Below, piece after piece: positions 9,101 to 17,291 of a DNA stretch of 64,000 nt (position 1 is the stretch's first letter; every line of letters begins with the position of its first letter). This stretch comes from Halomonas alkaliantarctica (lineage in GTDB: Bacteria > Pseudomonadota > Gammaproteobacteria > Pseudomonadales > Halomonadaceae): positions 2,108,001 to 2,172,000 of the forward strand of contig NZ_CP122961.1 of NCBI RefSeq assembly GCF_029854215.1, read 5' to 3'. The notes beneath the pieces were generated by a model. That model saw only the letters and a list, made by a program, of their open reading frames with translations. It ran no database searches and was not told the DNA's origin. Both the position numbers and the translations under genes were made by a program.

Positions 9101-9953
9101 GGAACATATCAAGGGCCGACTGGAACGTCTTTTCGCTGAACCTGGGGAAGGTTCGGATCACGCGGTTTCGGTCACGATGAGCAGGCTCGATTGGCTCATG
9201 TTCGTCGATCCTGAATGGACTCGGGACCGCCTTGTTCCGATGCTTGCATTCGATCATCCAGCGTCGGAACCAGCATGGAATGGCTTCCTACATAGTAACC
9301 AAGCTCTGTGGCCACCGCTGGCCGAAGTCATCAAGCCGCTACTGTTTGAACTGCTCCCTTGGATCGAGGGCTTTTCTTGGGGTCGCGAATTGTCGAAGGT
9401 CGTCACCCAGTGGCTAGGCTTAATGCGGGTGTTCCATCCTGACGAACCTACTGGCTTATCAAGAAAGGAAATGCGTTCGGTCCTTCGGGCGATGTCTGAC
9501 GGCACCCGGAACCAGTTCGTCTCCTGGTTGGGCTTGGTAGGGCAGCATAACGAGAACGGCTGGGCCGAACTTGTTATCCCGTTCATTAACGAGGACTGGC
9601 CCAGGGAACGCAGGTATCGAACATCGGCTTCGGTACAGGCGTGGGTCGGCCTTCTTGATGATACCGGCGACAGCTTTCCGGTGGTCTACGACGCCGTGAA
9701 GAAGTTTCTGGTCCCGGTCGAGACGAACGGCCATCCGTTCTACAGGTTTACCCGAGAGATCAATGACGAAGAGCCAATTACGGTGCGCTACCCTGAAGCT
9801 ACACTGGATTTAATGGACAGGGTCACACCACAGGCTCTAGCTCGACCATCGTGTGAGTTACCGGAAGTTCTGGCGTTGATCGCCGAAGCTGACCACAAGC
9901 TGACATCCGATGAGCGGTATCTTCGCCTAGTAGATCTGGTTGAGCGTTGCTAA
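6144..9953 (+). CDS. Large SIR2-domain protein, candidate anti-phage NADase
   Basis: The 1,269-residue protein has a SIR2-like domain at about residues 15-270: VVFLCGAGVSKPSGMPDF (NAD-binding GAG-x-S), IVTTNFDLMFE (the catalytic-type Asn), YLHGRL (His) and VVLVGYQAEDPPIKYLLQGL. The remaining 1,000 residues are largely helical and unassigned. N-terminal SIR2 plus a very long helical region is the layout of defence-associated sirtuins (DSR proteins), which deplete NAD on phage infection. The protein stands alone with GAAAGG upstream of the ATG; no partner gene lies within 400 bp on either side. Function is inferred from domain layout. Confidence 0.75.
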   Translation: MRFYADGPSIPDILLTRCDAGRVVFLCGAGVSKPSGMPDFVGLTQHVIEFFDPPNDSSIMTAFQPWLDAPSGPNVPLDQIFNLLHQEYGRDEVNALVTERLHVSPSGGEVGREHALIKRISTNESGVPQIVTTNFDLMFETGASGDKLARHVPPVFPDLAIGMTIEGITYLHGRLVDTGSDHHPYVLSSADFGRGYLSEGWATNFIRSLLGRYTVVLVGYQAEDPPIKYLLQGLNHDGQFDRSRLYAFDRGLPEEIEAKWRDRGVSAIAYADHADLWKTLEAWADRADDPRQWRSSVIMSSREDPKVMSAHERGQVAHVLRTVQGAKLFSLADPMPDPEWLCVIDGNVRSAKPSKGYGQEAETFDPRANYGLDDDLEHISEDKQRQGVSNDNLLVWRDGDDNPHDGHRLAGRQAEGHETTPIRLGHFITWISKAIDSPVLAWWAIRQSGLHPRLLLQIEWQMKRLESLHGRARHIWNLVLEHHRDPRSRQWDGSWFDLKKRVAKEGWTASVLRDFRRVATPRVDIRPLLGLGQSKPPLGPWDDVRLSDLGQFEVKFLDRHNVDLAVPDEVLPQVFAILEEQLTNASGLLADIETVYFQTPTCYPDREVDGREHVTKPAEVMAWFVELLDRLSETRPDLVQAHATIWPESDQYFFRKLKLYAYSKKSVFEADQVAQAILSFDQSAFWDINVARELLFLLVDRWLEFSQESQDRLIDRMLEGPEQRSHLSDEEFPELRDEFAARYARYLQLEGCAFAADRSERLDAIIQGVSEWSDGWATSTVTERGSHVGFVGTDENPEAVLDLPVNEIVGRAKDDLERDFGSFTDKRPFTGLVKANPCKALSALTVAGKDGDYPQAFWSSMVNELPEDISPRLQRVFLHRLTRLPDPVVAKLGHTLGRWIETNLVAILEFDDKLGWAVFDHVVDGILSGGADAAENGLGEMRIRGEVVERSRRTHEHAINGPLGMCAEALYRVVLGEKQEADSLMPEHIKGRLERLFAEPGEGSDHAVSVTMSRLDWLMFVDPEWTRDRLVPMLAFDHPASEPAWNGFLHSNQALWPPLAEVIKPLLFELLPWIEGFSWGRELSKVVTQWLGLMRVFHPDEPTGLSRKEMRSVLRAMSDGTRNQFVSWLGLVGQHNENGWAELVIPFINEDWPRERRYRTSASVQAWVGLLDDTGDSFPVVYDAVKKFLVPVETNGHPFYRFTREINDEEPITVRYPEATLDLMDRVTPQALARPSCELPEVLALIAEADHKLTSDERYLRLVDLVERC

Positions 9954-10372
9954 CTTCCAAGCAACTTGAACGGCAACACCTCCTGTTTCGAGTCAGCCAT
10001 TGCAACGTTGATGCTATGAAAACTCTGCAATGTTAGGAATGAAAGTTCTTCTTGCGTGCGCATCGACGGCCACTTCCCGCCCTTCATGTCGGATTAGCGC
10101 ATCATGCTGCACCTGGCACGAATGACCGCTTTGGGTCGAAACCTGCCTATGGAAATTACTCATAATTCTTAAGACTACCATAACGATGTCAGCAGTCTAT
10201 GTCATTTATGGGATAGCTGTTCAGGGCTGTAGTGCGCGTAAAGCTTTGGGAGAGGAGGTTCAGTGACAGGCTTGTAGCCGCTTGCATGGATAGGAGAACC
10301 ATCCATAGGCGTGCCAGCCGTTTCAAAGAAAGCCAACTGAGAGGTGTGGGTGAGAAACCTCTAGGCAACAAA
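9954..10372. other. Intergenic region after the SIR2 gene
   Basis: I see no supportable gene. It contains the second copy of the TGACCG-TTTGGGTCG repeat (around 10,090-10,145) and leads to the terminator that originally followed tRNA-Ser. Confidence 0.5.
10090..10145 (+). repeat. Right copy of a TGACCGNTTTGGGTCG-containing repeat
   Basis: CATGCTGCACCTGGCACG followed by AATGACCGCTTTGGGTCG parallels 5664-5716 in order and orientation. Sequences with this core are scattered in many gammaproteobacterial genomes. Here the pair frames the integrase stub and SIR2 gene. Confidence 0.45.
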
Positions 10373-10398
10373 AAAGCCCCTGACGAATCAGGGGCTTT
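10373..10398. terminator. Rho-independent terminator, original tRNA-Ser downstream copy
   Basis: An 11-bp stem AAAGCCCCTGA / TCAGGGGCTTT with a CGAA loop and flanking A/T runs lies 2 bp before attL. A near-identical hairpin lies downstream of the intact tRNA at 54,887-54,912, so this copy was separated from the tRNA when the prophage integrated. Confidence 0.8.
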
Positions 10399-10400
10399 AG

Positions 10401-10470
10401 TATCGAGGTGGCGGAGGGACAGGGATTCGAACCCTGGATAGGCTATTAACCTATGCCGGTTTTCAAGACC
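10401..10470 (-). repeat. attL (3' half of tRNA-Ser)
   Basis: 70 bp identical to 54,915-54,984. It comprises the tRNA 3' end, T arm, variable arm and anticodon stem up to the anticodon loop; then the sequence diverges (TATTCATTAGCC). The truncated copy cannot fold into a tRNA. The crossover lies within this block. Confidence 0.95.
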
Positions 10471-10626
10471 TATTCATTAGCCAAACACAACATTTAACTC
10501 ATTGAAAAACCTATAGATTCACGCTGGGCGCACTGTATGAATTTTACCCAAAATTCTCAATTCAAGGCATTCAGGCACACTAGCTTGAATTTCTCTGGCA
10601 CATTCTGAACACATAAATTTTTAGCA

Positions 10627-11997
10627 TTATCTAAAATATTCTGTATATCTCCGCAGAACCCAACCTTCTACTGTGATGTCTTCAGAAACAATTTCCACCT
10701 TTAACCACGATCTATTGTACGTATCAAGTATTCTCAACGTTGCCCCAAGTGGTAATGTTGCTAATTCGTATGACTTTTGGTTTGGCTTACTCCTCAATTT
10801 TACATTATATCCGCTAACCAAGCGGCACTGACTTAAAGCTTCTCTGTCCCAGCTGTTATCACACCTAGTTAACTTTCTTATCTCTCTAGGCGAACTCAGC
10901 TCGTTATAGCTTTCAATCTTCGCAAAATATCTTTCTTGTATAGCTAAAACTGTGAGGCTAGCTACTAGAGCAATTAGTAGATCATACATAAACTTCAGTA
11001 CAAACTTTTGAAGCTGAAGAGGTAAGTCACTAAATTTATTGGCTTGGCAGTTAGCTTGAGGTTCCCTAACAAAACTTGATTGGTTAACCCCCTTCAAACC
11101 CTCGTTATGTTGGTGTAGTCCAGCATATGTAGCAACCTCATATGCTGCTCTAAACATAGAATCATCAAAAGGTATTCCGGAAGTAGCCGATAGACCATCA
11201 ATTATTGGAGAAAGAGTTTGTAGTTCAGCTAGCCTTGCAGACCAATTAATACCAGCCACACCGTTTAAATCAGCAAGACGTTGTTTTAGCCCAGTGAACC
11301 CCGTCTCAAAATTTATATCTTCTAGGTGTTGGCGAAATCCTGTAACGCTCGCCCATTCATGCACAGTTGTCAGAGCTTGTAGCTCGGATAGGTGCTCACG
11401 CATCCCTCCCAAGTGTTGCAGATCGGCTAGTTGCTCGCGTATCCCTCCCAAGTGTTGCAAATCGGCTAGCTGCTCGCGCATCCCCCCCAAGTGTTGCAAA
11501 TTGGCTAGCTGCTCGCGCATCACTCCCAAGGGTTGCAGATCGGCTAGCTGCTCACGCATCCCTCCCAAGTGTTGCAAATTGGCTAGTTGCTCGCGTATCC
11601 CTCCCAAGTGTTGCAGATCGGCTAGCTGCTCACGCGTCCCTCCCAAGTGTTGCAAATTGGCTAGCTGCTCGTGCATCACTCCCAAGGGTTGCAGATCGGC
11701 TAGCTGCTCGCTCATCACTCCTAAGGTTTGCAACTCGTCTAAGTGCTCACGAATCCCTCCCAAGGGTTGTAGATCGGTTAGATGCTCGCGAATTCCTCCC
11801 AAGGGTTGCAGATCAGCTAGGTGTTCGCGCATTTCCCCCAAGGGTTGCAGATCGGCTAAATGCTCTTGCATCCTTCTCGAATGCACTGAACTTTGATTAC
11901 GAAACAAAGCTAAATTTGCAAGGCTTTCTTTTTCTAGCAGATTATTTACAAAGAGGGCATCCGTATATTGTTTTGATGCGTCATCGTCATTGTTCAC
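10627..11997 (-). CDS. Repeat-containing membrane protein with C-terminal SH3 domain
   Basis: The 456-residue protein has an N-terminal tail, then 13 tandem 13-residue repeats (about 43-211; consensus MREQLADLQHLGG, encoded by near-identical 39-bp units). Next come more degenerate helices, a single membrane segment near 335-360 (DLLIALVASLTVLAI) and a C-terminal bacterial SH3 domain (SGYNVKLRSKPNQKS ... LPLGATLRIL ... GWVLRRYTEY). The repeats have amphipathic heptad-like spacing and suggest a rod or oligomer. It is AT-rich relative to the phage structural genes and transcribed towards attL, outside the lambda core, so it is cargo. Function is unknown. Confidence 0.7.
   Translation of the reverse strand: MNNDDDASKQYTDALFVNNLLEKESLANLALFRNQSSVHSRRMQEHLADLQPLGEMREHLADLQPLGGIREHLTDLQPLGGIREHLDELQTLGVMSEQLADLQPLGVMHEQLANLQHLGGTREQLADLQHLGGIREQLANLQHLGGMREQLADLQPLGVMREQLANLQHLGGMREQLADLQHLGGIREQLADLQHLGGMREHLSELQALTTVHEWASVTGFRQHLEDINFETGFTGLKQRLADLNGVAGINWSARLAELQTLSPIIDGLSATSGIPFDDSMFRAAYEVATYAGLHQHNEGLKGVNQSSFVREPQANCQANKFSDLPLQLQKFVLKFMYDLLIALVASLTVLAIQERYFAKIESYNELSSPREIRKLTRCDNSWDREALSQCRLVSGYNVKLRSKPNQKSYELATLPLGATLRILDTYNRSWLKVEIVSEDITVEGWVLRRYTEYFR
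11365..11871 (-). repeat. 39-bp coding tandem repeats, 13 copies
   Basis: In-frame units encode 13-residue repeats of (M/I)REQLADLQ(H/P)LGG. Neighbouring units are often identical at the DNA level, so copy number can change by recombination or slippage. The long plus-strand frames here are shadows of this repeat. Confidence 0.9.
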
Positions 11998-12382
11998 TAG
12001 ATTTACCCCCGAAATGCGTCATTGTCTAACTTTAAGACAAATATCAGCCAAAGTAGTTAACTCACCCAAAAAAAATCGTCTAGCCGAGGTTCCCCATTCA
12101 CCCCATCATTATGCCAACAATTAATTAAATCATTGATTTTCAATGGATAGCATCTATTCTTAGCGCCAGCCAACACGGTTAAATCGCTCTATTAATATCA
12201 ACAAGTCACAGGCTATTTTTCAGTTGATACATCTTTCAGAAAACATGGAATCATGAGTACCAATCAGCCTTCTTCTGGGCGCACATTTCATTTGGATTTC
12301 CGCCAGCAGTCATGAAAACGAATTCTCTTGCACAATAATTGATTTTCATGCACGATAAATAGAAATCATATGGAGAAGCGTT
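11998..12382. other. AT-rich divergent intergenic region
   Basis: This non-coding stretch separates two divergently transcribed cargo genes and must hold both promoters. No convincing operator is evident. Confidence 0.5.
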
Positions 12383-13054
12383 ATGGCATTTAGAGCCGAT
12401 GAATCAGCCGAAAAAGCATTTGAGCACCTTAAAAATGAATTTGTTATTAGGAGGATCGATAGCTCACAGGTGCGAAGAAGCATTGAAAAACTTGAAGAAA
12501 TCACTGACGAGTATGGGCCTGTAATTAATAGCTACCCTACCTGGCATCCACTTGTTACCCATCACGATGATCGGTATCCAGTAACGCACCCTAATAAAGA
12601 ATGTGGTTATAAAGGATTAGATCATACAAGACATTTTGCTCATGCATTTATTACATGTCCATATGGGGATGGACAAGATGTCATTGATTCAGTAAACCAA
12701 CTGCCAGATCATCCAGTAGCTGATATTGAAGCTGAGCGATTAGATATTCAGCTTTATAATCCTAAAGCTACACCTATACTTGTAAAATGCCGATGGAGAG
12801 AGCCCCTTACAAATGAAGGTTTAGTTCCTATGTCTTTAGCAGTACCTCTTATTCTGGAAAAAGAGGTACCTAGCTGGCGGTGGGCTCAAGTGGCTGAAAA
12901 TTGGAATGATATGCGCCCCTACCTTTTAGGCGACCCGCATGGAAGTCGTTCATCTTTATTTGTCAGCCAGGAAACAGGTCTAGTAATTAAAAAAATGTGG
13001 AACCTCCTTATCAACACAGGAATGTATGGCAATATAAGACCTAGCCAACACTAG
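12383..13054 (+). CDS. Hypothetical cargo protein (223 aa)
   Basis: I do not recognise this protein. It is soluble, with an N-terminal helical region and a His- and aromatic-rich centre (YPTWHPLVTHHDD, then HTRHFAHAFITCPYGDG). It ends near NLLINTGMYGN. There is no signal peptide or membrane helix. It lies between the repeat/SH3 gene and the SOS operon, outside the lambda core, with AT-rich codon use, so it was probably acquired as cargo. Ribosome binding is weak (GGAGAAGCGTT before ATG). Confidence 0.6.
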   Translation: MAFRADESAEKAFEHLKNEFVIRRIDSSQVRRSIEKLEEITDEYGPVINSYPTWHPLVTHHDDRYPVTHPNKECGYKGLDHTRHFAHAFITCPYGDGQDVIDSVNQLPDHPVADIEAERLDIQLYNPKATPILVKCRWREPLTNEGLVPMSLAVPLILEKEVPSWRWAQVAENWNDMRPYLLGDPHGSRSSLFVSQETGLVIKKMWNLLINTGMYGNIRPSQH

Positions 13055-13415
13055 GGTTAATTAAATGTGGCATTATTTTGCATGACGGTACTGGATAAAA
13101 TGAGAGGCATCGTCTAAATACTAGGCAGGATTGGTTACCTCTTCATCCTGCCTTACTGCTAGTTTCTCACCGCCGTGTCACCAGCCAGTGTTCAATAAAA
13201 TCCGCATCAGCATGCCTTACCAAGCTGCGAGTGGATTCCCGATCCGTTATATCAGATGGGTGCACCATCCATTTTGGCCATCCGATCAAGCGTGGAAAAA
13301 AGCGAATCGTCCACACATGCTTGAATCGTCGTCGCTAACCTGAGCTTCGCAGCCCGCCCCATATTATCAACGCTTGCAGTCAACGATGGTCATCGCTTAT
13401 CGTTCGCCCTAAATA
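13055..13415. other. Intergenic region upstream of the SOS operon
   Basis: A 70-codon frame at 13,131-13,343 lacks a Shine-Dalgarno and any recognisable feature, so I leave it uncalled. Nothing else is seen until the LexA box. Confidence 0.4.
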
Positions 13416-13431
13416 CTGTATATATCACCAG
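13416..13431. promoter_or_regulatory. LexA (SOS) box
   Basis: CTGTATATATCACCAG matches the gammaproteobacterial LexA consensus CTG-N10-CAG with a TATATA core. It lies 19 bp upstream of the ATG of the DUF1654-type gene, consistent with SOS control of the three-gene operon that follows. Confidence 0.8.
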
Positions 13432-13449
13432 TTATTTAAGGAGGCGCTT

Positions 13450-13680
13450 ATGTCAAAATCATACGAGCAGCTAGTCAAGCGAGTGCAGAAAGAGATCGGC
13501 AGCCCGGGAGCGCAGTCAAAGCACTGCGTCGAGCTCCAACGCCGAGAAGATGAGAGCCCCGAAGATTGGGCACAAATGCTTGCTGACCTGGGCACCGTCG
13601 AGAACGTGACGCTTACCCCCATGGACGACGACACTGAGCATATACGCATCACATGGAATCCCGAGGAGAGCATGGCATGA
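13450..13680 (+). CDS. DUF1654-like protein, first gene of the SOS operon
   Basis: The 76-residue protein reads MSKSYEQLVKRVQKEIGSPG with an acidic EDESPEDWAQML centre and an ending resembling ELTPMDDDTEHIRITW. This fits DUF1654 proteins, small products often found before umuD/umuC-type genes or in phages. The role is unknown. A perfect AAGGAGG lies 6 bases upstream and a LexA box before that. Its stop overlaps the next start (ATGA). Confidence 0.7.
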   Translation: MSKSYEQLVKRVQKEIGSPGAQSKHCVELQRREDESPEDWAQMLADLGTVENVTLTPMDDDTEHIRITWNPEESMA

Positions 13681-14126
13681 GCCTGCATCTCTCGGTACTA
13701 GGACGCGTAGATACCACCTCCCCTCCGCTGAAATTGCCTCTAGCCGCTGGCGAGGTGCGCACCGGCTTTCCCAGTCCGGCGGATGACTATCTTGAGGCTG
13801 AGCTGGATCTTGTCGATCACCTCGTTCAGCACCCCAGCGCGACCTACTATCTTCGCGCCAAGGGCACTTCAATGACCGGTGTAGGGATCTACGATGGCGA
13901 TCTCTTGATTGTCGATCGTTCTCTCGAGCCTAAATTGGGCCATATCGTGATTATGAGTGTTGATGGGGAGCTTACTTGCAAAAAGCTGGGCAAGATCGGC
14001 AACCGTCCTTACCTGATCGCCTCGAATCCAGAGTTCCGCCCGATCCCATTAGACGGAAAAGAATGCCAGGTGTGGGGCGTCGTCACCCATAACATCCACT
14101 CTCTAGCACCTGGGTTCTCTGTATGA
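13677..14126 (+). CDS. umuD: UmuD-like S24 autoprotease subunit of DNA polymerase V
   Basis: The 149-residue product has the UmuD layout: a short N-terminal arm, a cleavage-type region TGFPSPADDY, the nucleophile Ser in KGTSMTG and the catalytic Lys in ELTCKKLG. RecA-stimulated self-cleavage would yield UmuD', the Pol V accessory subunit. In E. coli the cleaved bond is Cys-Gly; here Thr precedes Gly. The start at 13,677 (ATGA overlap with the previous gene) gives the normal length. The 3' end overlaps umuC by 4 bp. Confidence 0.9.
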   Translation: MSLHLSVLGRVDTTSPPLKLPLAAGEVRTGFPSPADDYLEAELDLVDHLVQHPSATYYLRAKGTSMTGVGIYDGDLLIVDRSLEPKLGHIVIMSVDGELTCKKLGKIGNRPYLIASNPEFRPIPLDGKECQVWGVVTHNIHSLAPGFSV

Positions 14127-15397
14127 TCGCCCTGGTCGACTGCAATAATTTCTATGTGTCATGCGAGCGTGTCTTTAACCCCAAGTTGGAAGGTCAACCA
14201 GTAGGCGTGATGTCGAATAATGATGGCTGCGTGGTGGCCCGATCGGCTGAAATAAAACAGCTTGGTGTGGCCATGGGCATGCCCGCGCACCAGATCGACC
14301 CACACATTCGTCGCCAGTGCATTCTGCTGAGCTCCAATTATGCGCTTTACGGTGATATGAGCCGCCGCGTCACCGACGTTCTCAGCCAGCACACACCGCA
14401 CGTTGATGTGTATAGCATTGATGAATCGTTTTTATCGTTCGAAGGATTCGCGCTAGAAACGCTTGAGGAGCGATGCCAGGCAATGCGACGTCAAGTGCAC
14501 CGGGATACCGGCATTCCGGTCAGCGTGGGCCTTAGTACCAGCAAAACGCTCGCCAAGATCGCTAATCATCGGGCCAAAAAGGAGAAAGGGTTCGATGGCG
14601 TGGCCATCATGGAGCCGAACAGCGATGACACACGCGCTTTCCTTGAACAGCTACCTGTCACAGAAATTTGGGGAGTGGCTGGTCGTAGCGCTGCAAGGCT
14701 CCGCACCCTCGGCATTGAAACAGCCTGGCAGTTGCGCGAATCATCTCCTAAGCACTTGCGGAAGCACTTCTCGGTTGTCATGGAGCGAATCGTTTGGGAG
14801 CTACGCGGCGATGACTGTATACCGCTTGATGATATGACTCAGCCGAAACAGCAGATCATGGTCAGCCGCAGCTTTGGGCGCCTGACCAGCAATAAAGTAG
14901 ATTTGCACGAAGCAATCCGCGTGCACACCTCCCGAGCAGGTGAGAAATTGCGCAAACAGCAAGGCTTAGCTCAGGCGATTATGGTGTTTGTGCGCACCAA
15001 TCGATTTCGTAGTGATCTACCTAGCTACAGTAAAAGCCTAGTTGTTCCGCTCCCCCACCCGACTGACGATAGCCGTGAATTGGTCAAGGCTGCGATGGCT
15101 GGATTGGAAAGAATATTCAAGGAGGGGATCCTGTACCAGAAATGCGGCGTGATGCTGATGGATCTCTGCGATCACGACAACGAGCAGTTAGGGCTGCTAG
15201 CAGAGCCACAAAGTGATGAAAAGCGCGAGCGCAATAAGAAGCTGATGGCCACGCTCGATAAGCTCAATTGTGAACATGGGAAAAACACGGTCAGGCTGGG
15301 GATGCCGAGAAAAATAAATTCCTGGGAGCTTCGTTGCGAGCACCGCACGCCGCGGTACACAACACACTGGAATGAACTGGCCATTGTAAAGTCGTAG
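14123..15397 (+). CDS. umuC: UmuC-like Y-family DNA polymerase
   Basis: The 424-residue protein starts MIALVDCNNFYVSCERVFNP (first metal Asp). It has YSIDESFL with the second catalytic acidic pair (about 100-105), then TGIPVSVGLSTSKTLAKIAN and a C-terminal little-finger region (QQIMVSRSFG). Length is usual for UmuC. It is the catalytic subunit of error-prone Pol V for translesion synthesis. It is translationally coupled to umuD, and SOS-controlled through the shared LexA box. Confidence 0.95.
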   Translation: MIALVDCNNFYVSCERVFNPKLEGQPVGVMSNNDGCVVARSAEIKQLGVAMGMPAHQIDPHIRRQCILLSSNYALYGDMSRRVTDVLSQHTPHVDVYSIDESFLSFEGFALETLEERCQAMRRQVHRDTGIPVSVGLSTSKTLAKIANHRAKKEKGFDGVAIMEPNSDDTRAFLEQLPVTEIWGVAGRSAARLRTLGIETAWQLRESSPKHLRKHFSVVMERIVWELRGDDCIPLDDMTQPKQQIMVSRSFGRLTSNKVDLHEAIRVHTSRAGEKLRKQQGLAQAIMVFVRTNRFRSDLPSYSKSLVVPLPHPTDDSRELVKAAMAGLERIFKEGILYQKCGVMLMDLCDHDNEQLGLLAEPQSDEKRERNKKLMATLDKLNCEHGKNTVRLGMPRKINSWELRCEHRTPRYTTHWNELAIVKS

Positions 15398-15569
15398 AGA
15401 TGCCGTCCCTGGCAACACGAATCCCTTCATTGTTCGAGCACTTCCATGTCGTGACGCATCCGACATGCTTAAAGCGGCGATCCTGGCGTCACAATTTAAA
15501 GATAGCAATGCATGTAGCATGATTATGTAAGCGATCAGCGACATTTTTTGTCAGCAATTTCTTACATCC

Positions 15570-17291
15570 TCAGCTCATTCTCAGAGCGTAGCGATCGATA
15601 ATCGTCGCTATTCCAGGGCTTAGCTGCCTGTGTTCTGGGGGGAGCTCCGCAAGATCAGGAACGAACACCTTTCCTTCTTCGTTGATGCGAATAATGTGAT
15701 AGTAGCCATACCGGTCGAAATTAGAAGCACCAGGCTGAGCGTAGGTCGTATAAGCATTTGCCCATAAATAAATGAAAACGTCATCAGGCCCCCGGTTCTT
15801 GTCATGAACTATATACAAGTCCCGTATGGTCTCAATATTCCCCTGATAATGATTGACTGTTTCAGGTAATAACAGTGATGTCCCGTTGATGCGTAAATCA
15901 AGTTCAAACCCAGTTTCATCTTCCAGGCTTTGTGCTGCACGGGAATCGAAATAGCCGTTAAAATCTCTTGATCCGCTCAGGTCTGAAACGGTTCCTCCCC
16001 ACGAGTTTGAGGCTGAATATCTCCTAAAATACTCAAATGTAATGTTTCTATTCCCAACCTTCATGTCTATGGTCTGAGAAACTACGCCCTCGAAATCAAA
16101 ATTAACGGTAAGCCTAGCAAGCCTGTCTGAAACAATGCTTATGGATCGCTCTGGTGCAATGGCAGTGCTTGTTGTGCAGGAGAAATGACTAATGGGGATA
16201 TCATTTAACGCGGTGTCGCTGGCAGTGCCGCTATTTGAGTCGCCTTCATTCAGACTATCCCACGCTAACCACATACTTGACATGTCCGGCGCCAAGGGTG
16301 TGATGACCTCTGATGTTCCGGAGATGCCATAAGAGTACCTAACCCGCTCTAAGCCTTGAAAACCCTTCTCCATGTGTTCTTCCAAAAAGGCTTCCATGTG
16401 GTCTCGATTGGCCGAATAAATAGTGATGCTTCTGCAGCTCGATGGGTTGCTCTCAAACCCCACCACCGTTGGTCCTTCGACGTTGCCTGCAAAGGCCACC
16501 AGTACCTTATCCCCTGCTTCAAAGGCATCGCCGTTGCAGTCCATGTACAGGATCGGCACGTTGCTATAGCTCGCCTGGGCATTCACGTCCAGCCCTTGCT
16601 GGCTGCTGGTGGCGGCATCCAACGTGATTGAGCAGCTATCACCGTCCAAGCTGGTTATGGAGGCGGTGCGAAAGGTAGGTCTCCATTTCTGCCAGCCAGG
16701 CAGCATGGCAAGGTTGTAGAAAGTGGCCGCTGGGGTGCTGGCCAACGTGGGTTGGATGGCTCCATCGGCTGCGGCGCTCCAGGCAGTGCCGTGAAAGCCC
16801 GGCTTGATGATGACATTGCCAATTTCACCGGGCACTTCCGCCGTAGCCACTTCACCGCTCAAGTCTTCCGTATAGTCCGCGCACCAGGCCTGCATCTGAC
16901 GCAGCGGTGGAAAGGCGTTAATACGGGCAACCAGGGCCTCATCGGCGGCAATGCGCAGCTCTTTGGCACGTTGCTCTGCTTGTAGCTCATCTCGCTGGCT
17001 CGTCGCTTCAAGCAGATCGCGGGAGAATGCATCAAGGTTGATGCTGGACTGCCCTTTCTCCACGATTTCCTGCTGATATTGGTTAATGGCAGCATCCTGC
17101 TCGGCAGCGGCTTGATTGACCGTTGCCTGGGCAGAAGCGATGCGTTGTTCCAGGGCCGTGATTTGAGTCCGTAGCGTCTGGATCCGCGCTTCGGCTTCCT
17201 CTTTGGCGAGCTCCGCACGCTCTCGAGCTTCAACAATCTCGATCGTGTAGCGCCCCTCGCCATGCGCTTGCAGAATGCGTGCCTTACCCAT
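15570..17291 (-). CDS. Phage tail protein with N-terminal coiled coil (573 aa)
   Basis: Residues about 15-135 form a long Ala/Glu/Gln-rich coiled coil after MGKARILQAHGEGRYTIEIV. The rest is beta-rich with an OB/hub-like segment (NVPILYMDCNGDAFEAGDKVLVAFAG). It is the last gene of the tail block and overlaps the preceding gene by 8 bp. Lambda has no equivalent; position suggests a central tail-tip or fibre-associated protein. Function is inferred from position only. Confidence 0.65.
   Translation of the reverse strand: MGKARILQAHGEGRYTIEIVEARERAELAKEEAEARIQTLRTQITALEQRIASAQATVNQAAAEQDAAINQYQQEIVEKGQSSINLDAFSRDLLEATSQRDELQAEQRAKELRIAADEALVARINAFPPLRQMQAWCADYTEDLSGEVATAEVPGEIGNVIIKPGFHGTAWSAAADGAIQPTLASTPAATFYNLAMLPGWQKWRPTFRTASITSLDGDSCSITLDAATSSQQGLDVNAQASYSNVPILYMDCNGDAFEAGDKVLVAFAGNVEGPTVVGFESNPSSCRSITIYSANRDHMEAFLEEHMEKGFQGLERVRYSYGISGTSEVITPLAPDMSSMWLAWDSLNEGDSNSGTASDTALNDIPISHFSCTTSTAIAPERSISIVSDRLARLTVNFDFEGVVSQTIDMKVGNRNITFEYFRRYSASNSWGGTVSDLSGSRDFNGYFDSRAAQSLEDETGFELDLRINGTSLLLPETVNHYQGNIETIRDLYIVHDKNRGPDDVFIYLWANAYTTYAQPGASNFDRYGYYHIIRINEEGKVFVPDLAELPPEHRQLSPGIATIIDRYALRMS

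Noticed and set aside
11294..12029. Two long plus-strand frames rich in Cys/Ser/Pro or Ala/Ser repeats opposite the 456-aa gene
   Set aside because: They are shadows of the 39-bp repeats; the minus-strand frame has a TM segment and an SH3 domain and the plus frames have no ribosome site or family.
13131..13343. 70-codon frame upstream of the SOS operon
   Set aside because: No Shine-Dalgarno, no recognisable feature and irregular composition.
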